From CAYJXJ01 sp964374095 (GTDB taxonomy: Bacteria; Elusimicrobiota; Elusimicrobia; UBA1565; UBA9628), in contig CAYJXJ010000047.1 in NCBI GenBank assembly GCA_964374095.1, positions 1-28,414 on the forward strand: DNA of 28,414 nucleotides. Direction: 5' to 3'. A program made the position numbers and the translations under genes. Shown piece by piece: positions 14,300-24,903 of this stretch; within the stretch, counting starts at the first letter, position 1; each line of letters begins with the position of its first letter. The notes beneath the pieces were generated by a model that was not told the origin of the DNA, searched no databases, and saw only the letters and a list, made by a program, of their open reading frames with translations.

Positions 14300-15730
14300 C
14301 TACTGCGGCAGGGCGTGCGGCTTGGACTCGGCCCAGGAGGCCGGGGAGATGCGGATGAACTCGGCGTTTTTCCAGAGCTCGGCCAAGCTGCGCGCGCCGC
14401 AGTAGCTCATCCCCGAGCGCAGGCCGCCGGCGAGCTGAGTGACCACCTCGGCCGCGCGGCCCCGGTAGGGCACCATGGACTCCACGCCTTCGGGCACGAT
14501 CTCATTGACGTCGTCCTCGTCGAATGAGACGGGAACCGCGGATTCTTTTTCACGGCGCCGCAAGGTCGCGGTGAGAGAGGCCATCCCCCGGTAGAGCTTG
14601 TACTTGACGCCGTTGCGAACGACCATGAGTCCGGGGCTTTCCTCGGTGCCGGCGAGCAGGCTTCCGATCATGACGGCCGAGGCCCCGCCGGCCATGGCCT
14701 TGGTGATGTCTCCCGAATCTCGGATGCCGCCGTCGGCGATGACCGGGACGTCCTTCTTGCGCGTGACCTTGGCGCAGTCCATCACCGCGGTGAGCTGCGG
14801 CACCCCGGCTCCCGAGACGATGCGCGTCGAGCAGATCGATCCCGGGCCCACGCCCACCTTGACGCCGTCGGCGCCGGCCTCGACGAGATCCCGCGCCCCC
14901 TCGTGGGTGGCGACGTTGCCCGCCACGAGTTCGCAGGAGGACCAGCGCTTCTTGATCTTGGCGACGGCGGCGATCACGTGGTCGGCGTGGCCGTGGGCGA
15001 CATCGACGACCAGGGCGTCGGTCCCGGCCGCCAAGGCCGCGGCGGAGCGCTCCATGAAGTCGCCCACCACCCCCACGGCCGCACCCACCAGCAGCCGCCC
15101 TTTCTTGTCCATGGAGGCGTGCGGGTGAAGGCGCCGTTTCTTGATATCCTTGGCCGTGATGAGCCCGCAGAGCAGGCCGTTGTCATCGACGAGGGGGAGC
15201 TTTTCGAGCTTCCTCTCGGCCAGCAGGCGCCGGGCCTTGTCGATGGTGATGCCGGGCTTGGCGGTGATGGGCTGGGCTGTCATGACCGAGCGCAGGGGGA
15301 CGCCCGCGTCCTCGGCGAACTGGATGTCGCGCTCGGTGACGATGCCGACCAGCTTCTTGGCGCCGTCGACGATGAGGATGCCGCCCACGGAGCGCCGGGC
15401 CATGAGGTTGCGGGCCGCATGGATGGTGTCGGAGGGAGCGAGGGTGTAGGGCTCCTCGATGACCAAGGTTTCGGCGCGTTTGACCAGCGCCACCTGGGCG
15501 GCTTCCTCCTCGATCGTCAGGAATCGGTGGATGATCCCCAGGCCTCCGGCCTGGGCCATGGCGATAGCCATGGCGGCCTCGGTCACGGTGTCCATGTTGG
15601 CCGAAACGATGGGAGACTTCAGGGTGATGCGCCGTGAGAAGCGCCCGGCGGTGTCCACGTCGCCGCGCGAGGCGACCGCGGAGCGCCTGGGGACGAGCAA
15701 AACGTCGTTGAAGGTGATGCCTTCGCGCAT
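14300..15730 (-). CDS. guaB: Inosine-5'-monophosphate dehydrogenase
   Basis: The protein has 476 residues and oxidises IMP to XMP, the committed step of GMP synthesis. It begins MREGITFNDVLLVP, the family N-terminus; the frame stays open further upstream but past the promoter. A CBS pair (about 95-205) is inserted in the TIM barrel. The catalytic loop GVGPGSICSTR carries Cys300, followed by VIADGGIRDSGDITKA, the YRGMASLTA loop and the EGVESMVPYRG flap region. The gene converges on rnpB and diverges from hemB. Confidence 0.96.
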   Translation of the reverse strand: MREGITFNDVLLVPRRSAVASRGDVDTAGRFSRRITLKSPIVSANMDTVTEAAMAIAMAQAGGLGIIHRFLTIEEEAAQVALVKRAETLVIEEPYTLAPSDTIHAARNLMARRSVGGILIVDGAKKLVGIVTERDIQFAEDAGVPLRSVMTAQPITAKPGITIDKARRLLAERKLEKLPLVDDNGLLCGLITAKDIKKRRLHPHASMDKKGRLLVGAAVGVVGDFMERSAAALAAGTDALVVDVAHGHADHVIAAVAKIKKRWSSCELVAGNVATHEGARDLVEAGADGVKVGVGPGSICSTRIVSGAGVPQLTAVMDCAKVTRKKDVPVIADGGIRDSGDITKAMAGGASAVMIGSLLAGTEESPGLMVVRNGVKYKLYRGMASLTATLRRREKESAVPVSFDEDDVNEIVPEGVESMVPYRGRAAEVVTQLAGGLRSGMSYCGARSLAELWKNAEFIRISPASWAESKPHALPQ

Positions 15731-15743
15731 GGATGCCTGGGCG

Positions 15744-15749
15744 ATTATA
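15744..15749 (-). promoter_or_regulatory. guaB -10 hexamer TATAAT
   Basis: On the minus strand a perfect TATAAT lies 13 nt before the ATG at 15730, predicting a leader of about 6 nt. A poor TGGATG sits 17 nt upstream at the -35 position. Confidence 0.5.
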
Positions 15750-15840
15750 TTAAAACGCGCCGCGGCCATCCACGCCAGGCTCGACCACGGGTCCCTGCGG
15801 GAGCACGGGCCCATCATACCTGATTGAATGTCGCAATTAG

Positions 15841-15846
15841 TAGAAT
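15841..15846 (+). promoter_or_regulatory. hemB -10 hexamer TAGAAT
   Basis: TAGAAT ends 6 nt before the ATG at 15853, the same spacing as at 532-537 and 6165-6170. A leaderless hemB mRNA is predicted. Confidence 0.45.
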
Positions 15847-15852
15847 TCCGGC

Positions 15853-16836
15853 ATGGCCTTCCCGACCCAGCGGCTGCGGCGCCTGCGTTCCTCGCCGGCC
15901 CTGCGGGCCATGGTCCGCGAGACCGCCCTAAACGCCGGGGACCTCGTTCTGCCGCTCTTCGTGCGTCCGGGGAAGGGAGTACGCAAAGCGATCGCATCGA
16001 TGCCCGGCCATTTTCAGCTTTCGCCGGATGAGGCCGCGAAGGCGGCGGCGGACGCCGCCGCCGCCGGCTTGGGCGCCGTCATCCTTTTCGGCATACCCGA
16101 GAGGAAAGACGCCAAGGCCTCCGGGGCCTACGCCAAGGACGGTATCGTGCAGCGCGCCGCGGGGCTGATCAAGGACCGTCACCCGGGGCTGGCCGTGATC
16201 GCCGACCTATGTTTCTGCGAATACATGGACCATGGGCATTGCGGCGTGGTCAAAGACGGGCGCGTCTTGAACGACCCGACGCTCGAGTTGGCGGCCAAGA
16301 CCGCCGTCTCGCAGGCCCAAGCCGGCTGCGATGTGATCGCGCCCTCGGGCATGATGGACGGTCAAGTCGCGGCGATCCGCAAGGGGCTGGACGCCGCCGG
16401 ACGGGAAATGACGCCGATTCTGGCCTACGCGGCCAAGTACGCCTCGGCTTTCTACGGCCCCTTCCGGGAAGCCGCGGAGTCGCCTCCGAGCTTCGGCGAT
16501 CGCGCGACCTATCAAATGGATCCCGCCAATCTCAGGGAAGCCCTGCGCGAGGTGGCCCTCGACGTTTCCGAGGGAGCCGATATGGTCATGGTCAAGCCCG
16601 CCCTGGCCTATCTGGACGTGCTGCGCGCGACGCGGGAGCGTTTCGGTTTGCCCACGGCGGCTTACTCGGTTTCGGGCGAGTACGCCATGCTCAAAGCCGC
16701 CGGCGCCAACGGCTGGATCGATGAGAGAAGGGCCGCGCTTGAAGCGCTGCTGGCGATCAAGCGCGCGGGCGCGGATTTTATCATCACCTACCATGCCCTT
16801 GACGCCGCGCGCTGGCTCGGTGAAAAAAAGCGCTAG
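15853..16836 (+). CDS. hemB: Delta-aminolevulinic acid dehydratase (porphobilinogen synthase)
   Basis: The protein has 327 residues. It condenses two 5-aminolevulinates to porphobilinogen. The zinc-site motif DLCFCEYMDHGHCG gives Cys120, Cys122 and Cys130, so this is the Zn-dependent type and not the Asp-rich Mg type. The Schiff-base lysines are Lys195 (AAKYAS) and Lys248 (VMVKPAL). RATYQMDPAN and the closing GADFIITYHALDAARWL are standard. Its end overlaps the hemL start by 17 nt. Confidence 0.97.
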   Translation: MAFPTQRLRRLRSSPALRAMVRETALNAGDLVLPLFVRPGKGVRKAIASMPGHFQLSPDEAAKAAADAAAAGLGAVILFGIPERKDAKASGAYAKDGIVQRAAGLIKDRHPGLAVIADLCFCEYMDHGHCGVVKDGRVLNDPTLELAAKTAVSQAQAGCDVIAPSGMMDGQVAAIRKGLDAAGREMTPILAYAAKYASAFYGPFREAAESPPSFGDRATYQMDPANLREALREVALDVSEGADMVMVKPALAYLDVLRATRERFGLPTAAYSVSGEYAMLKAAGANGWIDERRAALEALLAIKRAGADFIITYHALDAARWLGEKKR

Positions 16837-18097
16837 CTGGTTCACGCGGGCCTCCCGGTCCCTGGTCGGGGGGGTGAGCTCGCCGGTCCGCGCTTTCAAG
16901 GGGGTGGGAGGCACTCCCCGGTTTATGGCCTCGGGCCAGGGGTGTCGACTGACAGACGTGGACGGCAGGTCCTACATCGACTACTGCGCTTCTTGGGGAC
17001 CGCTGATCCTGGGCCACGCCCGCCGAGAAGTGGTGGCGGCCGCACGGGCCGCCACCCGCAAGGGCTCGACGTTCGGCGCCCCCACGGCCGGGGAAGTCCT
17101 GCTTGCCGAGGAAATCCGCAAGGCCTTACCCAGCATGCATCTCCTGCGGCTGACGTCCTCCGGCACGGAGGCGGTGATGAGCGCCCTGCGGGTCGCGCGC
17201 GCCGCGACCCGGCGCGACGCCGTGATCAAGTTCGCGGGGTGCTACCACGGGCACGCCGACAGCCTGCTCGTGGCCGCCGGCTCGGGGGCCCTCACCTTGG
17301 GGACCCCGGACTCGGCGGGGGTGCCGCGGGCCTGGGCCGAGACGACGATCAGCCTGCCCTATAACGACCCGGAGGCCGTTCGTTCGGCCTTCGAGCGGTG
17401 GGGGGGACGCGTCGCGGCCGTGATCGTCGAGCCCGTGGTCGGCAACATGGGCGTGGTGCTCCCGGCGCCGGGCTTCCTTCAATCCTTGCGCGAGATCACC
17501 GCGTCCCACGGCGCGCTCCTGATATTCGACGAAGTCATCACCGGCTTTCGGCTCTGCTACGGCGGCGCGCAGACGCTCTTTAAGATCAGGCCCGACCTCA
17601 CCTGCTTGGGCAAGATCGTGGGAGGGGGATTTCCGCTGGCCGCCTACGGCGGACGGCGCGAGCTTATGGAGCTGGTGGCGCCGCTGGGCCCCGTCTATCA
17701 AGCCGGAACCTTGTCGGGCAATCCGGTGGCCGTGGCCGCGGGGCTCAAAACGCTGGAACTTTTGAAATCGGAGAAACCGTACCGGCGGCTCGAAAAACTG
17801 ACGAGTGCGCTCGCCGAAGGACTCGCCGACGCCGCTGGGGCCGCGGGAGTCCCGCTGCGCGTCAATTCAACGGCCTCCATGATTACGGCTTTCTTCTGTC
17901 CGGGTCCGGTGACCGGCTACGACAGCGCCAAGGCGGCCGATGCCAAGGCTTATGGTCGCTTTTTCCACGGGCTGCTGGAGCGGGGGGTCTACTTCCCGCC
18001 GGCGCAGTTCGAGGCCGCCTTTCTGTCGGCGGCGCATCGGCCCCTCGACGTGGAGCGCACGCTGGAGGCGGCCCGGGCCGCCTTGCGAAATTTGTAG
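16820..18097 (+). CDS. hemL: Glutamate-1-semialdehyde 2,1-aminomutase
   Basis: The protein has 425 residues from GTG 16820. This start gives a normal family N-terminus (KKSASWFTRASRSLVGGVSSPVRAFKGVGG) and overlaps hemB by 17 nt; the open frame further upstream runs inside hemB. The enzyme is PLP-dependent and converts glutamate-1-semialdehyde to 5-aminolevulinate in the C5 pathway. The PLP lysine is Lys265 in CLGKIVGGGFPLAAYGG, with SSGTEAVMSALRVARA and FDEVITGFR also visible. It supplies the HemB substrate, so the pair works in sequence. Confidence 0.96.
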   Translation: MKKSASWFTRASRSLVGGVSSPVRAFKGVGGTPRFMASGQGCRLTDVDGRSYIDYCASWGPLILGHARREVVAAARAATRKGSTFGAPTAGEVLLAEEIRKALPSMHLLRLTSSGTEAVMSALRVARAATRRDAVIKFAGCYHGHADSLLVAAGSGALTLGTPDSAGVPRAWAETTISLPYNDPEAVRSAFERWGGRVAAVIVEPVVGNMGVVLPAPGFLQSLREITASHGALLIFDEVITGFRLCYGGAQTLFKIRPDLTCLGKIVGGGFPLAAYGGRRELMELVAPLGPVYQAGTLSGNPVAVAAGLKTLELLKSEKPYRRLEKLTSALAEGLADAAGAAGVPLRVNSTASMITAFFCPGPVTGYDSAKAADAKAYGRFFHGLLERGVYFPPAQFEAAFLSAAHRPLDVERTLEAARAALRNL

Positions 18098-18100
18098 TAT
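18095..18100 (+). promoter_or_regulatory. -10-like TAGTAT overlapping the hemL stop
   Basis: TAGTAT starts with the hemL stop codon (TAG) and ends 6 nt before the ettA ATG at 18107. It could give ettA its own leaderless transcript inside the hemB-hemL unit. Confidence 0.35.
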
Positions 18101-18106
18101 AGATTC

Positions 18107-19797
<1,691 letters not shown>

Positions 19798-19798
<1 letters not shown>

Positions 19799-21705
19799 TG
19801 CCCGCGCTCCCCCTCAACCTGCTCTGGAACCGCGCCCGCGGAGGCGTCTGGGCCGATCTCATGGCACTCCATCTCGACCACGCGCATTTCACGGGGCTGG
19901 AGGGCGTCTATGTCATTTGGCATGGCGGCCCCACCCCCGCGACGGTCAAGGTCGGGCGCGGCGTTATCAGGAATCGGCTGGAGGAGGAGCGCCGCGACCC
20001 GGTGGTCCTGGCCTTCAAGACCCATTCCCTTTTCGTGACGTGGGCGGTGGTGGAGAGGGTCATGTGCGGGGGAGTGGAACACTACCTCATCGAGGCCCTT
20101 CAGCCCAGGATCAAGACCTCCGTGCCCGCCGCCCCGATCATCGAGGCCAATGTCCCGGGCCGGCCCCTGCCGGCCAACATGACCCCGAGACCGGTGCCGG
20201 ATAACCTCATGCCGACCCAGGGTTGGGAGGAGCTGGTGGTGCGTTCGGGGGAGACCCCCGGGGACCTCAAGTCCCGTTCCGTCCAGGCGCTGCCTCCCCC
20301 GCCGCCTCCTCCTCCGCCGCCTCCCCCGCCTCCTCCGCCCACGGCGGCGGTCCCCAAGCCGCCGCCGCCTCCAGCCAAGCCCAAGCCGGTCCCGAATCTG
20401 CAGAAACTCTTCAATGAAATGCTGGCCAAGCTCCGCGCCGCGCAGGCGGCCAAGCCCAGCGGAGGCCTCTTCGGCGGCGGGGCCGTGGCCAAGCCCCAGG
20501 AAGACGAGGTGCTGGTCATTAATCTAGTCCAGCTCATCCTCGATGAGGCCGTTCACTCGCGGGCCTCCGACATTCATTTGGAGCCGATGGTGGACAAGGT
20601 GCGGGTACGGATGCGAATCGACGGGTTCCTTGAGGAGTCGCTGGAACTGCCGAATTCCTTGAACATCCGGGTGGTCCCGCGCATCCGCGTCATGTGCGGG
20701 CTGGATCCGGAGCAGGGCCTCCAGACCGCCAAGCCCCAAGACGCGCGCATGGAAGTCACCATCGACAAGGAGCAGGCCGATATCCGGCTTTCGACTTTCC
20801 CGACTCCCTACGGGGACAAGGCCGTGCTGCGCGTCATCCGCCGGGTCACGGTGATCCCGGAGCTCACCCAGTTGGGGATCGTGCCGGAGATGGTGGAGGC
20901 GATGCTCAAGCTGATCCATCGCCCGCAAGGCATGGTCATCGTCACGGGACCCACCGGCAACGGCAAGTCGACCACGGTCTACACCATACTCCAGACTTTG
21001 AACACCCCGACCCGCAACATCGTCACCCTGGAAGACCCCATCGAACAGCAGATCACGGGCATCAACCAAAGCGCCATCAACATTAAATCCGGCTTCACCT
21101 TCGCCTCGGGTCTGCGTCACATCCTGCGCCAGGATCCCAACGTCATCATGGTGGGCGAGATCCGGGACCTCGAGACCGCCGAGATCGCGATGAGCGCCTC
21201 CCTGACCGGGCACCTCCTCTTCTCGACGCTCCACACCAATTCGGCCATCGGAGCGGTGACGCGCCTGCTCGACATGGGCTTGGAGCCCTACCTCATCGCC
21301 TCGGCGCTCACCGCGGTCATGGCCCAACGCCTGGTGCGGCGCATCTGCGACAAGTGCCGCGAGCCGGTCCTCATCGCCCCGGAACTGCGCGAGCAAATCG
21401 CCGACATCATTAAAAAAACCGGGGTTCCCGTCGACCCCAAGGGTCTGACTCAGCTTTTCCGCGGCAGGGGCTGCGAGGCGTGCAAGGAATCGGGCTATGC
21501 GGGCCGCACCCTGCTCTTCGAGCTGGTCCCGATCACGCCCCATCTGCGCAAGTGCATTCTCCAGAAGATGCCCTTAGGCGAGCTTCAGCGCGCCGCGGTG
21601 ACGGAAGTCGGGGTGGCGACCCTGCTGCTCGACGGCCTGCGCAAGATGCAGGCGGGGCTCACCACTTTCGACGAGGTGCTGCGGGTCGTGGCCGTCGAAG
21701 AGTAG
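19798..21705 (+). CDS. GspE/PilB-type ATPase with N-terminal GIY-YIG-like domain and polyproline linker
   Basis: The protein has 635 residues. Residues about 33-108 resemble a divergent GIY-YIG fold: GVYVI (36-40), VKVGRG (50-55), Arg58/Arg60 and GVEHYLIEALQPRI (Glu94). The usual last Asn is replaced by Lys. Residues 166-181 are 16 consecutive prolines, followed by another Pro/Lys-rich stretch. From about 235 a complete type II/IV secretion ATPase follows: Walker A GPTGNGKS (384-391), Asp box VTLEDPIE, Walker B VIMVGEIRD, His box STLHTNSA and the zinc motif Cys517/520 with Cys559/562. The family powers type IV pilus or type II secretion assembly at the inner membrane. The usual N-terminal GspE/PilB domain is missing. 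Confidence 0.88.
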
Positions 21706-21715
21706 GCCCGGCTTC

Positions 21716-22402
21716 GTGGGCCCGGGGAGCGTTCTAAGATTTTTGCTGCTCGGGGCCGCGCATCTGGCCTCCCGCCGGCTGTTCCGCTTCGTCGTCGAGC
21801 GGGTCGGCCCGGCCCCGGCGCGGCCTTTCCGGGACTGCCGCGTGGCCGTCCTCCTCAATCACACCAGCCTCTGGGAGCCGATTTTTCTGGGGATCGTGCC
21901 GCTGAGCTGGATTTGGGAGGTGGCGCGCCGCGGGCTTTTGCCGGGGGCCGACAGCACCCTGCGCCGGCCCCTGGCCGGGCTCTTCTTCCGGTGGATGGTG
22001 CCCCAGGCCGTGAGCGTCTCGCGCCGGCGCGACCGGACATGGGCCGACTTCGGCCGGCGCTTGGGCTCCGACAGCATCGTGATCATCGCGCCGGAGGGGC
22101 GCATGAAGCGCCGCGACGGTCTCGACAAGAACGGCCGACCCATGACCGTGCGCGGCGGGATCGTCGACATCCTCAACCGGGTCGGCGACGGGACTCTCCT
22201 GATAGTCTATAGCGGGGGGCTTCACCACGTGCAGGCCCCGGATGAAGGCTGGCCGAGGCTCTTTCAGACCGTGCGGGCGCGCGTCGAGGAGATCCCGATC
22301 GCCCGCTACCGGCAGGAGTTGGGTTTTCGAACGCCCGCCTTCCGCGCCAACGTCATCGCCGACTTGGAGCGGCGCCGCGACCGCTATTGCCGTTGGGACT
22401 GA
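21716..22402 (+). CDS. PlsC-like 1-acylglycerol-phosphate acyltransferase family protein
   Basis: The protein has 228 residues, starting at GTG 21716, 10 nt after the previous stop. A hydrophobic N-terminus is followed by NHTSLWE (His49), corresponding to the HX4D catalytic motif but with Glu54 in place of Asp. The second motif is APEGRMKR (PEG, 126-128). These mark the LPLAT superfamily, which acylates lysophospholipids or related acceptors at the membrane. The Glu substitution makes the exact substrate and activity uncertain. It is the last gene of the plus-strand run. Confidence 0.75.
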   Translation: MGPGSVLRFLLLGAAHLASRRLFRFVVERVGPAPARPFRDCRVAVLLNHTSLWEPIFLGIVPLSWIWEVARRGLLPGADSTLRRPLAGLFFRWMVPQAVSVSRRRDRTWADFGRRLGSDSIVIIAPEGRMKRRDGLDKNGRPMTVRGGIVDILNRVGDGTLLIVYSGGLHHVQAPDEGWPRLFQTVRARVEEIPIARYRQELGFRTPAFRANVIADLERRRDRYCRWD

Positions 22403-22417
22403 GGGTCCCCACGGCGC

Positions 22418-22455
22418 TATCCACGCGACGTGGAACGTTCCCGGTTCGGTGGATA
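22418..22455. terminator. Hairpin between convergent genes
   Basis: TATCCAC (22418-22424) and GTGGATA (22449-22455) form perfect 7-bp arms, with a smaller CCACG/CGTGG hairpin nested inside the left part. It lies between the 3' ends of the acyltransferase gene and the convergent AAA+ operon and could act as a two-way terminator. No T-tract is present. Confidence 0.35.
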
Positions 22456-22463
22456 ACCCGGGG

Positions 22464-23465
22464 TTAGACTTTCGCCTCGGGACCTACCGTTATCTTTCCG
22501 GAGGAATCCGGCTCGAAGCGCACGGCCTTGGCCCCTTGGTCCCGGGCGGTGGCCATGGCGGGCGCGAACATATCGAAGAGGATGCGCTCGAGCTCCCGGA
22601 TGCCGAATCGGCTGACCTTGTCGTTGGCCGCCAGGGCCTTGATGAGCAGTTCGGGGGCGACGAAGCGGACCGTCAGGCCGTAGCTTTTGGCGAGCGCCGT
22701 CACCTTGAGCAGGGCGATCTCGGCCACGACGATCCCGCCCAGGGGGTCGAAGACATAGACGCGATCGATGCGGCCGAGGATCTCGGGCCGGAAGACCTTG
22801 GTGTCGGCGAGATGGCCCTTGATGGCGTTGACCATTTCGTGATAATCCGAGTGCCCGGTCTTGACCTTGCCGATCTCCTCGGCGTGGGCGTTGCTGGTCA
22901 GGACGATGACGGACTGGGTGAAGTCCGCGGTTTTGTTGGAGCCCTGCTCCGTGAGACGCCCCTCCCCCATGAGCTGGAGGAAGAGGTCGAAGACGATGGG
23001 GGCGGCCTTCTCGATCTCGTCGAAGAGCACGAGGCGCTTGGGGTTGGAGAGGACGGGCCGGGTGAGATGGCCGCCCATCTCGGAACCCTTGTAGCCCGTG
23101 GGCATCCCCACGAGCCGGTCCTTGGAGTGCTCCCCCGAAAGCTCGGAGCAGTCGAAGCGCAGCATCGCCTTCTCGTCGCCGAAGAGAAACTCCGCGAGGG
23201 CCTTGGCCAGTTCGGTCTTGCCCGTGCCCGTGGGACCCAGGAAGAGCAGGTTGGCCAGCGGCCGGCCGGCGTTCTGCCGGCCGTATTGAAGGCGGATGAG
23301 CCGGGCGACGTCTTCGAGGATGGGGTCCTGGCCTTTCACGCGCCCGCGCAGGTGCGCGAGCAGGGCGGCCTCATCCACGCTGCGCCCCTGCGTCGCGGAG
23401 GACTGCTTCTTGTCGAGCATCCCCTTGAGCTTGCCCCAGTCGGTCAGCTTGTCCAGGTCACCCAT
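22464..23465 (-). CDS. Stand-alone ClpB-D2-like AAA+ ATPase (soluble)
   Basis: The protein has 333 residues. A short N-terminal helical region (1-40) precedes one AAA+ module of the ClpA/ClpB second-domain type (AAA_2 plus the ClpB D2-small lid). Walker A is GPTGTGKT (77-84), pore loop GYKGSEMGG (Tyr125), Walker B LVLFDE (145-150), sensor 1 VLTSN (Asn192), arginine finger FRPEILGRID (Arg232) and sensor 2 FGIREL (Arg290). All catalytic elements are intact, so it should be an active ATPase. Normal ClpB has an N domain, D1 and a middle domain; none is here. No ClpP-binding IGF loop is evident. It is the last gene of the four-gene operon, 85 nt after the beta-helix gene. Confidence 0.88.
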   Translation of the reverse strand: MGDLDKLTDWGKLKGMLDKKQSSATQGRSVDEAALLAHLRGRVKGQDPILEDVARLIRLQYGRQNAGRPLANLLFLGPTGTGKTELAKALAEFLFGDEKAMLRFDCSELSGEHSKDRLVGMPTGYKGSEMGGHLTRPVLSNPKRLVLFDEIEKAAPIVFDLFLQLMGEGRLTEQGSNKTADFTQSVIVLTSNAHAEEIGKVKTGHSDYHEMVNAIKGHLADTKVFRPEILGRIDRVYVFDPLGGIVVAEIALLKVTALAKSYGLTVRFVAPELLIKALAANDKVSRFGIRELERILFDMFAPAMATARDQGAKAVRFEPDSSGKITVGPEAKV

Positions 23466-23550
23466 GGCGTCTCCCGGCGGCGGCCGGCATAATCACCCCA
23501 GCCTACCATTTCGGTCGGGGCCGCGTCATCCCGGCGGCCGGGCCATGCCC

Positions 23551-24903
23551 TCACCTCCTGGGCGCGGCGGGGGCGGGCGGGGCGGGGGTGAGCCGGCGCC
23601 CTCCGATCGAGCCCCGATCCCCGAGCCGGTAGGCGTCGCCTCGATTGCCCGAGAAATCGCAGTCCTCGGCGTCCGCCCGGCTGTCGTTCCACAGCTTGAT
23701 TCCGACCGCGTTGCCGGTCACCCGGCAGCGCTTGAGGGTGAGCTTGGCAAATCCCAGCCCCACGACTCCCTCGTCCTGGTTGCCCGTGATCTCGCCCTGG
23801 TCGAGCTCCACCTGGCAATCCCCCGAAGCCGAGAGCCCGGCCTGGCCGTTCTCGGCGGACTTGAAATCCGTCAGGCGCGCCCGCGCGCGTCCCATGACCG
23901 AGAGGCCGACCTTGGTGTTTCGCGAAACGCGGATCTTTTCGGCCAGGACTTCCCCGCCGTAGAAGGAGAGCCCGCGCTCGTTCTCATAAGCCTGCACGTC
24001 CGACAGGCGCACCTGGCCCGAGACGGAGGCGCCGACGCTCAGCCCGGTCCCCCGGTTGCGGTAGATCTGAGTCCTCTCGATCGTCGCGGGAGAGCTCAGG
24101 TTCACTCCGCCGCCGTTGTCGAAGACCTTGCAGTCCGTGAGCTTGATGCTCGGGGCGGAAGAGTTCGTGCTGAGTCCGTCCCGGCGGCTGCCGGCGAAAG
24201 TGCAGCCCGAGCATTCAAGGGAACTGCGCGCGGCCCAGACCCCGTAGTTGGCGCCGCGGAAGCTCGACGCCTCGGCGGTGGTCGGGGCGCCCGCGAGGTA
24301 GAGCCCATCCGAGCCCTGGGACTCGACCGAGACGCGCTTCAAGGCCAGGCTCCCGCCGCGGGCCGTGACCGCGGCGGGCATGCTGGCGGTCCCGGCCGCG
24401 GTCTGGCGCACGATCAAGTCCTCGAGACGCAGGTTGCCCCCCCGCAGTTCGATGACGCCGGCATCCTGCGCCGAGATCACCGGGAGCTCTCCCCGGGAGG
24501 GCTGGCCGGGTATGGCGAGGGACTTCTCGATGCGCAGGCCGCCCGGGTAAGTCCCGGGCCGCAGGAGGACCGTGTCGCCCTCCTGGGCGTTGGCCAGGAC
24601 GTCGGCGAGGGAATCCGTGTCGGAGTCCTTGCCCTTGGCCGCGTCGACGACCCAGCGCCCGGCGGTCTTGGGGGTCAGGGCGCGGTTGAAGCCGGGCCCT
24701 TGGATCGAGGGGGCCGCGGGCGCCGCGGGGGAGGATGACGCGGCCGCCGGATCGACTCGTGAGGACGCCCCGGCCGGCGCGGAGGCCGGAGACGTTCCAG
24801 AGGCCGGGATCTTCGCCGTGAGCAGCGCCCCTCCCGAGGTCAGGGTGATTGCCGCCGAGAGAACGAAGAGCGGATCTTTGAGCAGGGAAATCGCGGCCCT
24901 CAT
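23551..24903 (-). CDS. Membrane-anchored right-handed beta-helix protein
   Basis: The protein has 450 residues. A hydrophobic segment (about 11-31, PLFVLSAAITLTSGGALLTA) after a basic start is a signal anchor or signal peptide. An Ala/Pro/Ser-rich linker runs to about 72. The rest (about 85-435) is made of repeated beta-helix coils of the NosD/pectate-lyase-like type: GDTVLLRPGTYPGGLRIEKS, then many turns such as SSAPSIKLTDCKVFDNGGG and GFAKLTLKRCRVTGNAVGI. No lyase active site could be identified. A cell-surface or periplasmic binding or scaffold role is inferred. The start codon overlaps the stop of the upstream AAA+ gene (ATGA). Confidence 0.85.
   Translation of the reverse strand: MRAAISLLKDPLFVLSAAITLTSGGALLTAKIPASGTSPASAPAGASSRVDPAAASSSPAAPAAPSIQGPGFNRALTPKTAGRWVVDAAKGKDSDTDSLADVLANAQEGDTVLLRPGTYPGGLRIEKSLAIPGQPSRGELPVISAQDAGVIELRGGNLRLEDLIVRQTAAGTASMPAAVTARGGSLALKRVSVESQGSDGLYLAGAPTTAEASSFRGANYGVWAARSSLECSGCTFAGSRRDGLSTNSSAPSIKLTDCKVFDNGGGVNLSSPATIERTQIYRNRGTGLSVGASVSGQVRLSDVQAYENERGLSFYGGEVLAEKIRVSRNTKVGLSVMGRARARLTDFKSAENGQAGLSASGDCQVELDQGEITGNQDEGVVGLGFAKLTLKRCRVTGNAVGIKLWNDSRADAEDCDFSGNRGDAYRLGDRGSIGGRRLTPAPPAPAAPRR

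Noticed and set aside
22242..24738. Two long plus-strand open frames opposite the AAA+ and beta-helix genes
   Set aside because: They lie antisense to genes with intact AAA+ motifs and beta-helix repeats and have no recognisable content themselves.
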